64,000 nucleotides of DNA from RH-AL1 sp964235705 (GCA_964235705.1 CAXSDP010000016.1:1-64000); one strand, 5' to 3'; numbered from the stretch's first letter, positions 43,688 through 52,153 are shown. Notes: generated by a model from the letters alone, not told the origin. Numbers and translations are program-made.

Positions 43688-44992
43688 GTGAAGCGTTCCC
43701 GTTTCCTCCCCGCCTGCGCCCTGCTGCTCTTGTCGGGTCAGGTCCTGTCGGCCCAGGCCGTGTCGGCTCAGGTCGCGCTCGGCCAACCATCCGCCTCGCT
43801 CGAAAGCGGGGGCGCACGGGCGGGAGCCGCCGCCTCCGGGCGCGTCGCGAGCGCGCCGAAGTTCTCGCCGCAAGCCATCTCCGACCTGCTCAAGCACGAA
43901 CCGGCACCACCGGCCAGGGTCCCGGCGGCCGAGGCGGCCCTGCCCCGTCCACTCGACGTGCCCATCGCCGCCACCCGTGACACGCCCGACGCCGCGATGG
44001 CGAGCGCCCGCGCGCCGCTCACGCCCGAGGTGATCAACGCCGTGCGTTTCGCGCGCGTCAGCGAGGTCGCGAAGACGATCGACCCGGTCGTGCTCAAGGC
44101 CGAGATCCTGCTCGATCGCGCCCACGCCCCGCCCGGCGTCATCGACGGCCGGTCCGGTGCCAACTTCACCAAGGCGATCAGCACCTTCGAGACGGTGCGC
44201 GGCCTGCCGGTCGACGGCAAGCTGACCCGTCGGGTGTGGGACGAACTCGGCGGCGACACCGCCGCCCCCGTGCTCGGACTCTACACGATCACCGCGAACG
44301 ATGTCGTCGGCCCCTTCTACCCCGATTTGCCGGCCGATTACGCCCTGCAGGCGCAGCTGCCGGACCTCGGCTACCGATCCGCCAATGAGATGTTCGGCGA
44401 GCGCTTCCACATGGATCGCAAGTTCCTCAAGGCGCTCAACCCCGGTGTCGACATGGACGTCGCCGGCAACCAGATCGTCGTCGCGCAGGTGGACACCATG
44501 CCGATCGCGGCGGCGGTGGCCCGCATCGACGTCGACAAGGGTCGGGGCCAAGTGCTGGCCTACGACGAGTCCGGCAGCCTGATCGTCGCCTACCCCGCCA
44601 CGATCGGCAGCGACGAACTCCCCTCGCCGTCCGGCTCCTACGTGGTGCGCGGCATCGCCCCCCACCCGACCTACACCTACGACCCGGTGAAGAACTTCCA
44701 GCAGGGCAACAACACGCACAAGCTGATCCTGCCGCCCGGTCCCAACAACCCGGTCGGCGCGTCCTTCATCGCCCTGTCGAAGCCGACCTACGGCATCCAC
44801 GGCACGCCGGACCCCTCCAAGATCGACAAGACCCGCTCGCACGGCTGCGTGAGGCTGACCAACTGGAACGCGCAGGAACTGGCGCGGCTCGTGAAGGTCG
44901 GCGTGCCCGTCAACTTCATCGACAAGCCGGGCGCCGAACCCCCGGAGCCCGACATCGCCGCCATCATCGGGGCGGAGCCGCCGGCACGCTAG
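43688..44992 (+). CDS. L,D-transpeptidase (YkuD) with peptidoglycan-binding domain
   Basis: A 434-residue exported enzyme: signal peptide (KRSRFLPACALLLLSG), an Ala/Pro-rich linker, a peptidoglycan-binding region (residues ~125-190) and a LysM-like part, then the YkuD domain. The catalytic motif is SHGCVRL with C near residue 388; GIHGTPDPSKID precedes it. It makes 3-3 crosslinks or attaches proteins to peptidoglycan. The GTG at 43688 has GGAG eight bases upstream and starts at the signal; an ATG at 43634 would put basic sequence ahead of it. Confidence 0.92.
   Translation: MKRSRFLPACALLLLSGQVLSAQAVSAQVALGQPSASLESGGARAGAAASGRVASAPKFSPQAISDLLKHEPAPPARVPAAEAALPRPLDVPIAATRDTPDAAMASARAPLTPEVINAVRFARVSEVAKTIDPVVLKAEILLDRAHAPPGVIDGRSGANFTKAISTFETVRGLPVDGKLTRRVWDELGGDTAAPVLGLYTITANDVVGPFYPDLPADYALQAQLPDLGYRSANEMFGERFHMDRKFLKALNPGVDMDVAGNQIVVAQVDTMPIAAAVARIDVDKGRGQVLAYDESGSLIVAYPATIGSDELPSPSGSYVVRGIAPHPTYTYDPVKNFQQGNNTHKLILPPGPNNPVGASFIALSKPTYGIHGTPDPSKIDKTRSHGCVRLTNWNAQELARLVKVGVPVNFIDKPGAEPPEPDIAAIIGAEPPAR
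43733..43777. repeat. 15-bp in-frame tandem repeat in the L,D-transpeptidase signal region
   Basis: Three 15-bp units encode SGQVL, SAQAV and SAQVA (43733-43747, 43748-43762, 43763-43777), at the end of the signal peptide. Units share TCGGxyCAGGyC. Confidence 0.7.
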
Positions 44993-45099
44993 GCGCGGCG
45001 GGCACCTTTGGATCCTCGCGGCGCATCCTTGCGGCCAAACCGCACCGGCGCGCCGGGCGCGATTGCCTCCTCCGACGATCGTCGGCTAGGCTGAAGCCC

Positions 45100-46338
45100 A
45101 TGCCGAACACCCAAGTCGTGCGCATCGTCCAATCCATCAAGGAGATCGAGCCGGCGCAATGGGACGCTTGCGCCAACCCCGAGGCCGGTGAGGCGCGCGA
45201 CGGCGACGCCAACGACGGTGATGTCAACAACGGCGATGCCAATAACGGTGATGTCAAGGGCGAGCGCTTCAACCCGTTCCTCACCCACGCCTTCCTCCTG
45301 GCGCTGGAAACCTCCAAGTCGGTCGGCGGCCGCACCGGCTGGGCCCCGACCCACGTCGTGCTCGAGAACGCGGCGGGGCGGCTGACGGCGGCGGCGCCCT
45401 GCTACGTCAAGACCCACTCGATGGGCGAATACGTCTTCGACCACGCCTGGGCCGACGCCTACCACCGCGCCGGGCTCGACTATTACCCCAAGCTCCAGGT
45501 CTGCGTGCCCTTTACCCCCGCGACCGGCCGGCGCCTGCTCGTCTCGCGCGAGGCGGGACCGCTCGCGCTACCGACGCTGATCGCCGGGCTGAAGGCGTGG
45601 CGCGCCAAGGTCGAGGCTTCCTCACTCCACGTCACCTTCGCGACGCAGGGGCAATGGGCGGCGATGGGCGCGGAGGGCTTCCTCCAGCGCACGGGGCAGC
45701 AGTTTCACTTCGTCAACGAGGGCTACGCCGACTTCGCCGGCTTCCTCGATAGCCTCGCCTCCCGCAAGCGGAAGATGATCCGCCGCGAACGGCGCGACGC
45801 GCTCGGCACCGGCATCACGATCGAGTGCCTGCGCGGGGACGCCATTAGGCCGGAGCACTGGAAGGCGTTCTTCGAGTTCTACATCGACACCGGGTCACGC
45901 AAATGGGGGCGGCCCTATCTCACCCGGCCTTTCTTTGACGCGATCGGCCGCACGATGGCGGACCGGATCCTGCTCGTCATGGCCAAGCGCGAGGGCCGCT
46001 ACATCGCCGGTGCCATCAACTTCATCGGCGACGACGCGCTGTACGGCCGCAACTGGGGCTGCGTGGAGGAACACCCGTTCCTCCATTTCGAGGTCTGCTA
46101 CTACCAGGCGATCGAGTGGGCGATCACGCACGGGCTGAAGCGCGTCGAGGCGGGCGCCCAGGGCGAGCACAAGCTGGCGCGCGGCTACCGCGCCGTGCCG
46201 ACCTATTCCGCCCACGAGATCCCCGACAAGCGCTTCGCGCGGGCGATCGACGATTACCTCACGCGCGAGCGGGCGGCGATCGACGAGGCGTTGGAGGAAT
46301 ACGGCGAGCTGGCCCCCTTCAAGAAGGTCGCGTCCTAG
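45100..46338 (+). CDS. GNAT/FemAB-like acyltransferase, DUF482
   Basis: A 412-residue DUF482 protein. HAFLLALE, AAAPCYVKTHSMGEYVFDHAWADAY, FHFVNEGYADFAGFLDSLASRKRK in part, and GAQGEHKLARGYRAVPTYSAHEI are hallmark segments of this GNAT-superfamily family, which lacks an assigned substrate. Residues 35-54 hold a four-fold GDxNN-type pentapeptide repeat that replaces a short loop in most relatives. First of a same-strand run with the HIT and HD genes. Confidence 0.88.
   Translation: MPNTQVVRIVQSIKEIEPAQWDACANPEAGEARDGDANDGDVNNGDANNGDVKGERFNPFLTHAFLLALETSKSVGGRTGWAPTHVVLENAAGRLTAAAPCYVKTHSMGEYVFDHAWADAYHRAGLDYYPKLQVCVPFTPATGRRLLVSREAGPLALPTLIAGLKAWRAKVEASSLHVTFATQGQWAAMGAEGFLQRTGQQFHFVNEGYADFAGFLDSLASRKRKMIRRERRDALGTGITIECLRGDAIRPEHWKAFFEFYIDTGSRKWGRPYLTRPFFDAIGRTMADRILLVMAKREGRYIAGAINFIGDDALYGRNWGCVEEHPFLHFEVCYYQAIEWAITHGLKRVEAGAQGEHKLARGYRAVPTYSAHEIPDKRFARAIDDYLTRERAAIDEALEEYGELAPFKKVAS
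45202..45261. repeat. 15-bp in-frame tandem repeat encoding GDAND/GDVNN/GDANN/GDVKG
   Basis: Four consecutive 15-bp units (45202-45216, 45217-45231, 45232-45246, 45247-45261). They alternate GCC and GTC at the third codon, so the true unit may be 30 bp duplicated once. The product is an Asp/Asn-rich loop. Confidence 0.85.
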
Positions 46339-46352
46339 TCTATCCAAGACGC

Positions 46353-46805
46353 ATGACCATCGCCCCCGACGATCGCTACGACGACGACAACATCTTCGCC
46401 AAGATCCTGCGCGGCGCCATCCCCTGCGCCAAGGTCTTCGAGGACGAGCGCGCCTTGGCCTTCATGGACGTCATGCCCCAGGGCGAGGGCCACACCTTGG
46501 TGATCCCGAAGGCGCGCGCGCGCACCCTGTTCGACCTGGGCGCCGACGACCTCGCCGCCCTGATGCCGCGCGTGCAGCGCGTGGGCCGGGCGGTGAAGGC
46601 GGCCTTCGCCGCGGACGGTCTGACGCTGATCCAGTACAACGAGGCGGCGTCCGGCCAAACCGTGTTCCATCTCCATTTCCACCTGATCCCGCGCTTCGCC
46701 GGCGTCGCGTTGCGACCCCACACCGGGGCGATGGCGGACGGCGCTCTGCTGAAGGCCCACGCGGCGCGCGTCGCAACGGCCCTCGACGCCTCGCTTGAGG
46801 GCTGA
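46353..46805 (+). CDS. HIT-family nucleotide hydrolase
   Basis: A 150-residue HIT protein (HINT-like). IFAKILRGAIPCAKVFED and LAFMDVMPQGEGHTLVIPK lead to the catalytic HxHxH in TVFHLHFHLIPR (H106, H108, H110). It cleaves nucleoside phosphoramidates or similar. Begins 15 bases after the DUF482 stop. Confidence 0.92.
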   Translation: MTIAPDDRYDDDNIFAKILRGAIPCAKVFEDERALAFMDVMPQGEGHTLVIPKARARTLFDLGADDLAALMPRVQRVGRAVKAAFAADGLTLIQYNEAASGQTVFHLHFHLIPRFAGVALRPHTGAMADGALLKAHAARVATALDASLEG

Positions 46806-46815
46806 CGTCCAAGAC

Positions 46816-47457
46816 GTGCGGGCGCCCGGGACCCGGGCCTGGGTCCGCCTCCCGTCGGGCAAACGGCTCGACCTGCTGCACCCAACGCCCTTCGACTGGG
46901 ACGACGCCGACCTGGCGGTCGGGCTGTCCCGCACCTATCGCTGGGGTGGGCATTCGGCTTGGCCGCTGCCGCTCTCCGTCGCCCAGCACTCGCTGGCCGT
47001 GCTCGCCATGTTCCGGGCGGGCGGGCACCGGCCCGACGGCGAACTGCGCGAGCTCATGCACGACGCCGACGAGGGCTTACTCGGGTTCGATTGCATCTCG
47101 GTGATCAAGCCGTTCCTGGGCGAGGGGTTCAGGGCACTCACCGTCGAGCTGCAACGCGCCGTGACGCTCCGTTACGGCCTACGAGGCTACGAGCCGGCGG
47201 ATCATAGGGCGCACAAGCGGCTCGACCGGATCGCCGCCGCCTCCGAGGCGGTCCACGTCGTCGGTTGGACGCGCGCCGAGGTGCGTCACACCCTGCGCAT
47301 CCCGTTCCAGCCGCTGTCGGCCGATCCGCTCGCCGCCATCTACGGTTGCATACCGTGGGAACCCTGGCCGCCAGCGCTCGCCGCGCAACGCTTCCTCGAC
47401 GAACTCGCCGCCTTGCGCGACAAGGGCCCCCACCCAGCGCCGGCTCGCGGCTTGTAA
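46816..47457 (+). CDS. HD-domain phosphohydrolase (YfbR/5'-nucleotidase-like)
   Basis: A 213-residue HD protein. RTYRWGGHSAWPLPLSVAQHSLAV gives the first metal His, and ELMHDADEGLLG the HD pair (H82-D83); related proteins hydrolyse nucleotides. GTG 46816 follows the HIT stop; a TTG at 46795 that overlaps the HIT gene is the alternative. Neither has a strong ribosome site, so coupling to the HIT gene is likely. Confidence 0.85.
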   Translation: MRAPGTRAWVRLPSGKRLDLLHPTPFDWDDADLAVGLSRTYRWGGHSAWPLPLSVAQHSLAVLAMFRAGGHRPDGELRELMHDADEGLLGFDCISVIKPFLGEGFRALTVELQRAVTLRYGLRGYEPADHRAHKRLDRIAAASEAVHVVGWTRAEVRHTLRIPFQPLSADPLAAIYGCIPWEPWPPALAAQRFLDELAALRDKGPHPAPARGL

Positions 47458-47514
47458 GCCGACGGCGCCTGTGACACTCACACGCGCTCATTCGCCCCCG
47501 CACGCGAGACCAGC

Positions 47515-48045
47515 TTGTCCCAGATCCACGTTTGCTCGTTGCCTAAGATCGCCGACGTCGTTCGTGCCACCGGCGCGCGCTCCATGGTCACGCTCATCAA
47601 CAAGGACACGCCCGTCGAGCGACCGCGCGAGATCGCGCCCGAGCGCCACCTTTTCGTGTCCGTGTCGGACATCGTCGTCGCCGCCGAAGGGCACATCCTG
47701 CCGGCCGAGGCGCACCTCGCAGCCTTGCTCGCCTTCGTGCGCGCGTGGGACCGGCGACAACCCCTCGTCATCCATTGCTACGCCGGTGTCAGCCGCTCCA
47801 CGGCGGCCGCCTACGTCGCCGCCTGCGCGCTCCGCGAGGATTATTGCGAGTTCGCGCTGGCCCGCGCGCTGCGCGAGCGCTCGCCGACGGCGACGCCCAA
47901 TTCGGCGATGATCGCGCTCGCCGACCGCATGCTGGGGCGGGAGGGGCGGATGATCGAGGCGGTGCGCGCGATCGGCCGGGGTGAGGATTGCTTCGAGGGC
48001 GTGCCGTTCGCTTTCGACTTGAACGTGATGGAGGGCGCGGCGTGA
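47515..48045 (+). CDS. Tyrosine/dual-specificity phosphatase-like protein
   Basis: A 176-residue protein with the Cx5R loop HCYAGVSRST (C88, R94), as in cysteine-based phosphatases. The start must be TTG (47515): no ATG or GTG occurs in frame upstream before a stop-free but unlikely stretch, and the sequence SQIHVCSLPKI is the conserved N-terminus. Its stop overlaps the xseB GTG. The general acid usually on a separate Asp loop may be D52 in VSVSDI. Confidence 0.83.
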   Translation: MSQIHVCSLPKIADVVRATGARSMVTLINKDTPVERPREIAPERHLFVSVSDIVVAAEGHILPAEAHLAALLAFVRAWDRRQPLVIHCYAGVSRSTAAAYVAACALREDYCEFALARALRERSPTATPNSAMIALADRMLGREGRMIEAVRAIGRGEDCFEGVPFAFDLNVMEGAA

Positions 48046-48287
48046 GCGCGGCGGACGCCCTCGCCTCCCTTCCGTTCGAGGCGGCGATGCGCGAGTTGGA
48101 AAGCATCGTCGACAAGCTGGAGAAGGGATCTGTGCCGCTCGAGGAGTCGATCACCATCTACGAGCGCGGCGAAGCCTTGAAGGCCCATTGCGACGCCCTG
48201 CTGCGCAACGCGGAGGCGCGCATCGCCAAGATCGCGCTGTCGCGCGAGGGCAAGCCGACCGGGACGACGCCGCTCGACGTCGAGTGA
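48042..48287 (+). CDS. xseB: Exodeoxyribonuclease VII small subunit
   Basis: An 81-residue XseB. PFEAAMRELESIVDKLEKGSVPLEESITIYERG is the diagnostic helix pair that binds XseA. Start GTG 48042 overlaps the phosphatase stop (GTGA), with GGAGG upstream. xseA is not in the window. Confidence 0.94.
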   Translation: MSAADALASLPFEAAMRELESIVDKLEKGSVPLEESITIYERGEALKAHCDALLRNAEARIAKIALSREGKPTGTTPLDVE

Positions 48288-48296
48288 AGGCGTCGT

Positions 48297-49280
48297 CTAG
48301 ACGCTGTCGTAGAGGCGGAGGTTGTCCATCGCGAAATCACGGATCGCGGCGTGCTGCTCCGGCGTGTCCGCCCAGCACCACTTGTTGGTGTAGGTGCGGC
48401 TGACGTCGTCGACCAGCACGCATCGCACGCCCCGCGCGCCCAGGATCGCGCCGACCTTGGCCTGCATGAACGGCTTGAACTCACTTTGCGAGCAATGGTC
48501 GCGGAAGCTGTAGTACGAGCGCAGGTTGCGCGACAGGAGGGCGGCCGTCTCGACGAAGGTGCTCGCGGAGGCCACGATCGTCCCGGCGCCGGTCAGGCGG
48601 CGGTAATCGTCGGCGACGCCGCCCGTGGCGGACCGGAACGCGATGCCGGCGCGCGCGAGGTGCGCTTCCACGATCGGGATCGCCGGATTCGATTGATCCG
48701 CGTAGATCAGGTCCACGAGGCCGCCGCCGTGGGCGCGCGCGTGGGCGATCGCCGCGATGTAGTAGGCCGCCGGCGGTTGCAGGTAGCTGGGATGCACCGG
48801 ACCATCGACGTCGAAGATGTCCTTGCCGGACCTGATGTGAACCGCCACGCGGTCGTCGCCGGCCACGGTCGCGAGGTCGCCGTAGAGGTGGTCGCTCAGG
48901 TGCCGGGTGAGGCCGGCGACGTCGGGTGCCGGTCGGAGCGAGACCGCCGCCTCGCAGCCGAAGGGCACGTAGAAGCTGCCCTCGAGGCAGGCGCCGGGCG
49001 CGACGTCACCGGCACTGACGCGCAAGCCGTCGATCGAGAAGTCGTCGAACGGTCGCAGCCCCATCCGCCCCAACAGCAGGTGCCGGAACGCCGCCGCGCG
49101 GGCCACGAGCGCCGCGTTCAACACCTGGTAGATGGTGTTGCCCAGGTTGCTGTAGGGCCAGGTGATCCTGATCGCGTCGGGGACCCGCGCGGGATCCGCG
49201 CCGTCGGGAACGTGGAGGTGGATGGGATCCTGCCCCATGCCCGCCCGCGCGGCGACCGCGAGATCGACGAGGCCTTTCAT
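48297..49280 (-). CDS. Unassigned protein with fucosyltransferase-like HIRSG motif
   Basis: A 327-residue soluble protein with no signal or membrane segment. VAVHIRSGKDIFDVDGPVHPSYLQPPAAYY resembles the nucleotide-sugar motif of GT-B glycosyltransferases of the alpha-1,2/O-fucosyltransferase type (HxRxGD), followed by a Rossmann-like half: VDLIYADQSNPAIPIVEAHL and GTIVASASTFVETAALLS. That supports a glycosyltransferase-like fold, but the acidic residue after the Gly in HIRSGK is replaced by Lys, so activity is uncertain. It stands between xseB and glyQ, unrelated in direction. I cannot name the family with confidence. Confidence 0.5.
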   Translation of the reverse strand: MKGLVDLAVAARAGMGQDPIHLHVPDGADPARVPDAIRITWPYSNLGNTIYQVLNAALVARAAAFRHLLLGRMGLRPFDDFSIDGLRVSAGDVAPGACLEGSFYVPFGCEAAVSLRPAPDVAGLTRHLSDHLYGDLATVAGDDRVAVHIRSGKDIFDVDGPVHPSYLQPPAAYYIAAIAHARAHGGGLVDLIYADQSNPAIPIVEAHLARAGIAFRSATGGVADDYRRLTGAGTIVASASTFVETAALLSRNLRSYYSFRDHCSQSEFKPFMQAKVGAILGARGVRCVLVDDVSRTYTNKWCWADTPEQHAAIRDFAMDNLRLYDSV

Positions 49281-49417
49281 TACTTCGACATGACGCGTGC
49301 GAACGCGTTGCGGCGTCGCCGGCGCATGGAACGATCCTCGGTGGGCATGGAGCGTCGGAACGGCGCGGCCGAGACGCCGTTTGACGACACCATGCCCTTA
49401 CCGTACCCGATTTCGCG

Positions 49418-50338
49418 ATGACCGCACCAGACCCCTTCGACCCGACCCGCTCCTTCCAGGGCTTGATCCTCACCCTCCAGCGTTTCTGGGCGGCGGAGGG
49501 ATGCGTCGTGTTGCAGCCCTACGACATGGAGGTCGGTGCCGGCACCTTCCACCCCGCCACCACGTTGCGCGCGCTCGGCCCTAAGCCATGGCGCGCCGCC
49601 TACGTCCAGGCCTCGCGTCGACCGAAGGACGGGCGCTACGGCGAGAACCCGAACCGCCTCCAGCATTACTACCAGTTCCAGGTGATCCTGAAGCCATCGC
49701 CCCCTGACCTGCAGGACCTTTACCTGCGCTCAATGGCGGCGATCGGCATCGACCTTCGCCTGCACGACGTCCGTTTCGTCGAGGATGACTGGGAGAGCCC
49801 AACGCTGGGCGCGTGGGGGCTGGGCTGGGAGTGCTGGTGCGACGGCATGGAAGTGTCGCAGTTCACCTATTTCCAGCAGGTGGCCGGGATCGAATGCGCG
49901 CCGGTATCGGGCGAGCTGACCTATGGGTTGGAACGCCTCGCCACCTACGTCCAGGGCGTCGACTCGATCTACGAGCTGAACTTCAACGGCCAGGAGGGCG
50001 ACGCCAAGATCACCTACGCCGACGTGTTCCAGCAGGCCGAGCAGGAATATTCCCGGCACAATTTCGAGGCGTCGGACGCCGCCATGCTGTTTCGCCACTT
50101 CGCCGACGCGGAAGGCGAATGCCGGGCGCTGCTCGCGGCCGGCGACGAGGGCGCGCGAGCGCGGATCGTGCTGCCGGCCTACGACCAGTGCATCAAGGCG
50201 TCCCACGCCTTCAACCTGCTCGACGCACGTGGCGTGATCTCGGTAACGGAGCGGCAGAGTTACATCTTGCGCGTGCGCGAACTGGCGAAGGCATGCGGCG
50301 CGGCGTGGCTGCGGACGGAGGCCGGCGGCACGCTCTGA
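49418..50338 (+). CDS. glyQ: Glycyl-tRNA synthetase alpha subunit
   Basis: A 306-residue GlyQ, catalytic half of the tetrameric bacterial glycyl-tRNA synthetase. SFQGLILTLQRFWAAEGC, PYDMEVGAGTFHPATTLRALGP, ASRRPKDGRYGENPNR and WESPTLGAWGLGWE are diagnostic. ATG 49418. glyS follows only after 3.3 kb of unrelated genes. Confidence 0.97.
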   Translation: MTAPDPFDPTRSFQGLILTLQRFWAAEGCVVLQPYDMEVGAGTFHPATTLRALGPKPWRAAYVQASRRPKDGRYGENPNRLQHYYQFQVILKPSPPDLQDLYLRSMAAIGIDLRLHDVRFVEDDWESPTLGAWGLGWECWCDGMEVSQFTYFQQVAGIECAPVSGELTYGLERLATYVQGVDSIYELNFNGQEGDAKITYADVFQQAEQEYSRHNFEASDAAMLFRHFADAEGECRALLAAGDEGARARIVLPAYDQCIKASHAFNLLDARGVISVTERQSYILRVRELAKACGAAWLRTEAGGTL

Positions 50339-50391
50339 TCACGTTGCCACCGGCCATGCCGACGAAGGGCACATCCAGTGACGGGATAGGA

Positions 50392-50422
50392 CGAGCCGCC
50401 CCGAGGGTTTCGGGGCGGCTCG
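50392..50422. terminator. Strong bidirectional hairpin between glyQ and the nitrate transporter
   Basis: A perfect 13-bp stem, CGAGCCGCCCCGA with TCGGGGCGGCTCG, and loop GGGTT, sits between two convergent genes. No T-run on either strand, but stability and position fit a bidirectional terminator. Confidence 0.75.
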
Positions 50423-50435
50423 CTTCGAGGGCTCG

Positions 50436-51803
50436 TCAGGCCATGGCGGCCGTGCCGCCGCTCGTGCTGAGGGCGTTACGCTGGGCGACCGCCGCGTCGT
50501 AGAGCATCTGCTCTTCCTGCTTGTGCTTGACCGAGAAGCGGATGATCGCCGCCCCGCAGGCGCACACGACCGCGGCGATGCCGAGGACCTCGAAGCAGAA
50601 CTGGATGTTGCCGGTGCCGCGCAGGAGGAAGCCCGCCGCCACGCCGCCGATGTTGCCACCCGCGCCGATGATGCCGCAAACGCCGCCGAGGCACTTGCGG
50701 TCGATGAAGGGCACGAGCGCGTAGAGGGAGCCGCACGCCATGTGGGTGAAGAGCCCGAACGTGATCATCGCCGTGATCGCCAGAGTGACCGAGTTCATTT
50801 GCGAGAAGGTGATGAGGAAGATGCCCTCGCCCATCATCAGGGCGAATAGCAGCCACGTGCGGCCATCGAGCCCCTTCGTCCGGGCGATCCTGTCGGAGAA
50901 GATGCCGCCGAGCGCGCGGGCGAACAGCGCGAGCAGGCCAAAGGCGCCGACCGCGTAGCCGGCGTTCTCGACCGACAGGTGGAAGTGGTCGAAGTAGTAG
51001 GTCACGGCGATCGAGTGGACGAACAGTTCCACGCCGAAGGACGCGCCGTAGCAGGCGCCGAGCAGCCATACGCGGTAATTCTTGCCCGCCTCGGCCATGA
51101 CGGCGAGGCCGCCCTTCTTGCCGACGGCGGTCGAGAGGCCGGCTTTGCGCATGTCGGAGAAGTTACCGGCGGGGGTGTCCTGCGTGTAACGGTAGTAGAG
51201 CACCGCGACGACCAGCATGAGCACGCCCGGCACGATCATCGAGTAGCGCCAGGACAGGGTTTGCGAGATGCCGAGGGCTGCCACGCCGGCGAAGACGAGC
51301 GGCATGACGGATTGCGTCACGCCACCGCCGGCGTTGCCCCAGCCGCCGACCGTCGCGTTGGCCGTGCCGACCACGTTGGGGGCGAACATCACGGACGTAT
51401 GGAACTGGGTGATGACGAAGCTGGCGCCGATGATGCCGATGAGCAGGCGGAACACCATGAACGAGGTGTAATCCCAGGCGAAGGCGATGCCGAACACCGG
51501 GATGGCGCCGAGCGAGAGCATCAGCGTGTAGGCGATGCGCGGGCCGTACTTGTCGCAGAGCGGACCGATCGCGAAGCGCGCGAGGATCGTGGCGAAGACG
51601 CCGGCGATCGTGATGTTGGCGATGTCGGCTTTCGTCAGGTGAAGGTCCTTGGCGATGTAGGGCATCAGCGGCGCGGTCGCGAACCAGGCGAAGAAGCACA
51701 CGAAGAAGGCGAGCCACGTCAGGTGGAACGCCCGCATCTGCGGCGTTTTGAAGCTGAAAAGGTTTATGCTCGTTGCTTTCAACGTATCGACGGACGAGGC
51801 CAT
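50436..51803 (-). CDS. NarK/NasA-type nitrate/nitrite transporter (MFS)
   Basis: A 455-residue, 12-helix MFS protein of the nitrate/nitrite porter family. The two nitrate signatures are present: GGWGNAGGGVTQSVMP in helix 5 and GAGGNIGGVAAGF in helix 11. CDKYGPR is the MFS loop. It imports nitrate or exchanges it for nitrite. ATG 51803 has GGAG eight bases before it; a longer in-frame reading to 51884 is basic and not conserved. It is reached through a leader with sigma-54-type promoter and attenuator, so likely nitrogen- and nitrate-controlled. No nitrate reductase is in the window. Confidence 0.93.
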   Translation of the reverse strand: MASSVDTLKATSINLFSFKTPQMRAFHLTWLAFFVCFFAWFATAPLMPYIAKDLHLTKADIANITIAGVFATILARFAIGPLCDKYGPRIAYTLMLSLGAIPVFGIAFAWDYTSFMVFRLLIGIIGASFVITQFHTSVMFAPNVVGTANATVGGWGNAGGGVTQSVMPLVFAGVAALGISQTLSWRYSMIVPGVLMLVVAVLYYRYTQDTPAGNFSDMRKAGLSTAVGKKGGLAVMAEAGKNYRVWLLGACYGASFGVELFVHSIAVTYYFDHFHLSVENAGYAVGAFGLLALFARALGGIFSDRIARTKGLDGRTWLLFALMMGEGIFLITFSQMNSVTLAITAMITFGLFTHMACGSLYALVPFIDRKCLGGVCGIIGAGGNIGGVAAGFLLRGTGNIQFCFEVLGIAAVVCACGAAIIRFSVKHKQEEQMLYDAAVAQRNALSTSGGTAAMA

Positions 51804-51909
51804 GGACGGGCTCCGTGTGAGGGTTGGACGGGAAGGTTGGTCTCGATGGTGACGCGCTCGCTTGGCGACGTGTCGGCTTTGCAACGAGCGCGCCAGGTGT
51901 TTCGCGGCC

Positions 51910-52050
51910 TTAAGCGGCGATCCCGGGCTTGGCGGCGGTGTCGACCGGCAGATCGTGGTTCGACCGCCTCGGCTCGCGACTGGTCTCGGCGAGGGCGTCG
52001 TTCCCTTCGGGGAACGAGTGGTTTTCGTCGGCGGGAATGATGTCGGTCAT
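51910..52050 (-). CDS. Possible 46-residue small protein upstream of the nitrate transporter
   Basis: A short ORF: ATG 52050, stop TAA 51912-51910. GGAG lies eight bases before the ATG. Nearly every third base is G or C, as in real genes here. The product (begins MTDIIPADENHSFPEGND, ends TAAKPGIAA) is acidic then basic, has no hydrophobic segment or cysteine and looks disordered. It lies after the attenuator and 106 bases before the transporter, so would be made only on read-through. I do not recognise it. Confidence 0.5.
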   Translation of the reverse strand: MTDIIPADENHSFPEGNDALAETSREPRRSNHDLPVDTAAKPGIAA

Positions 52051-52071
52051 GATGCGCTCCGAAGTAAACAC

Positions 52072-52091
52072 GTCCCGCCGATGGGCGGGAC
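52072..52091 (-). promoter_or_regulatory. GC-rich hairpin just before the small ORF
   Basis: Arms GTCCCGCC and GGCGGGAC, 8 bp perfect with a four-base loop, lie between the attenuator hairpin and the small-ORF ribosome site. It may be a second pause/termination hairpin or may affect access to the start. Confidence 0.45.
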
Positions 52092-52104
52092 TGGAGGCAC
52101 ACGG

Positions 52105-52127
52105 AAAAGCTCACAAACGGCGTGAGC
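52105..52127 (-). terminator. Leader attenuator: hairpin plus TTTT
   Basis: On the minus strand GCTCAC-GCCGTTT-GTGAGC is followed immediately by TTTT. It is inside the transcript of the small ORF and transporter, so acts as an attenuator. A second GTGAGC, 52174-52169, at the foot of the hexaloop hairpin could pair with the same GCTCAC arm and compete with it. Confidence 0.65.
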
Positions 52128-52153
52128 ACGACCCCTGGTGCGGGACGGCGGTC

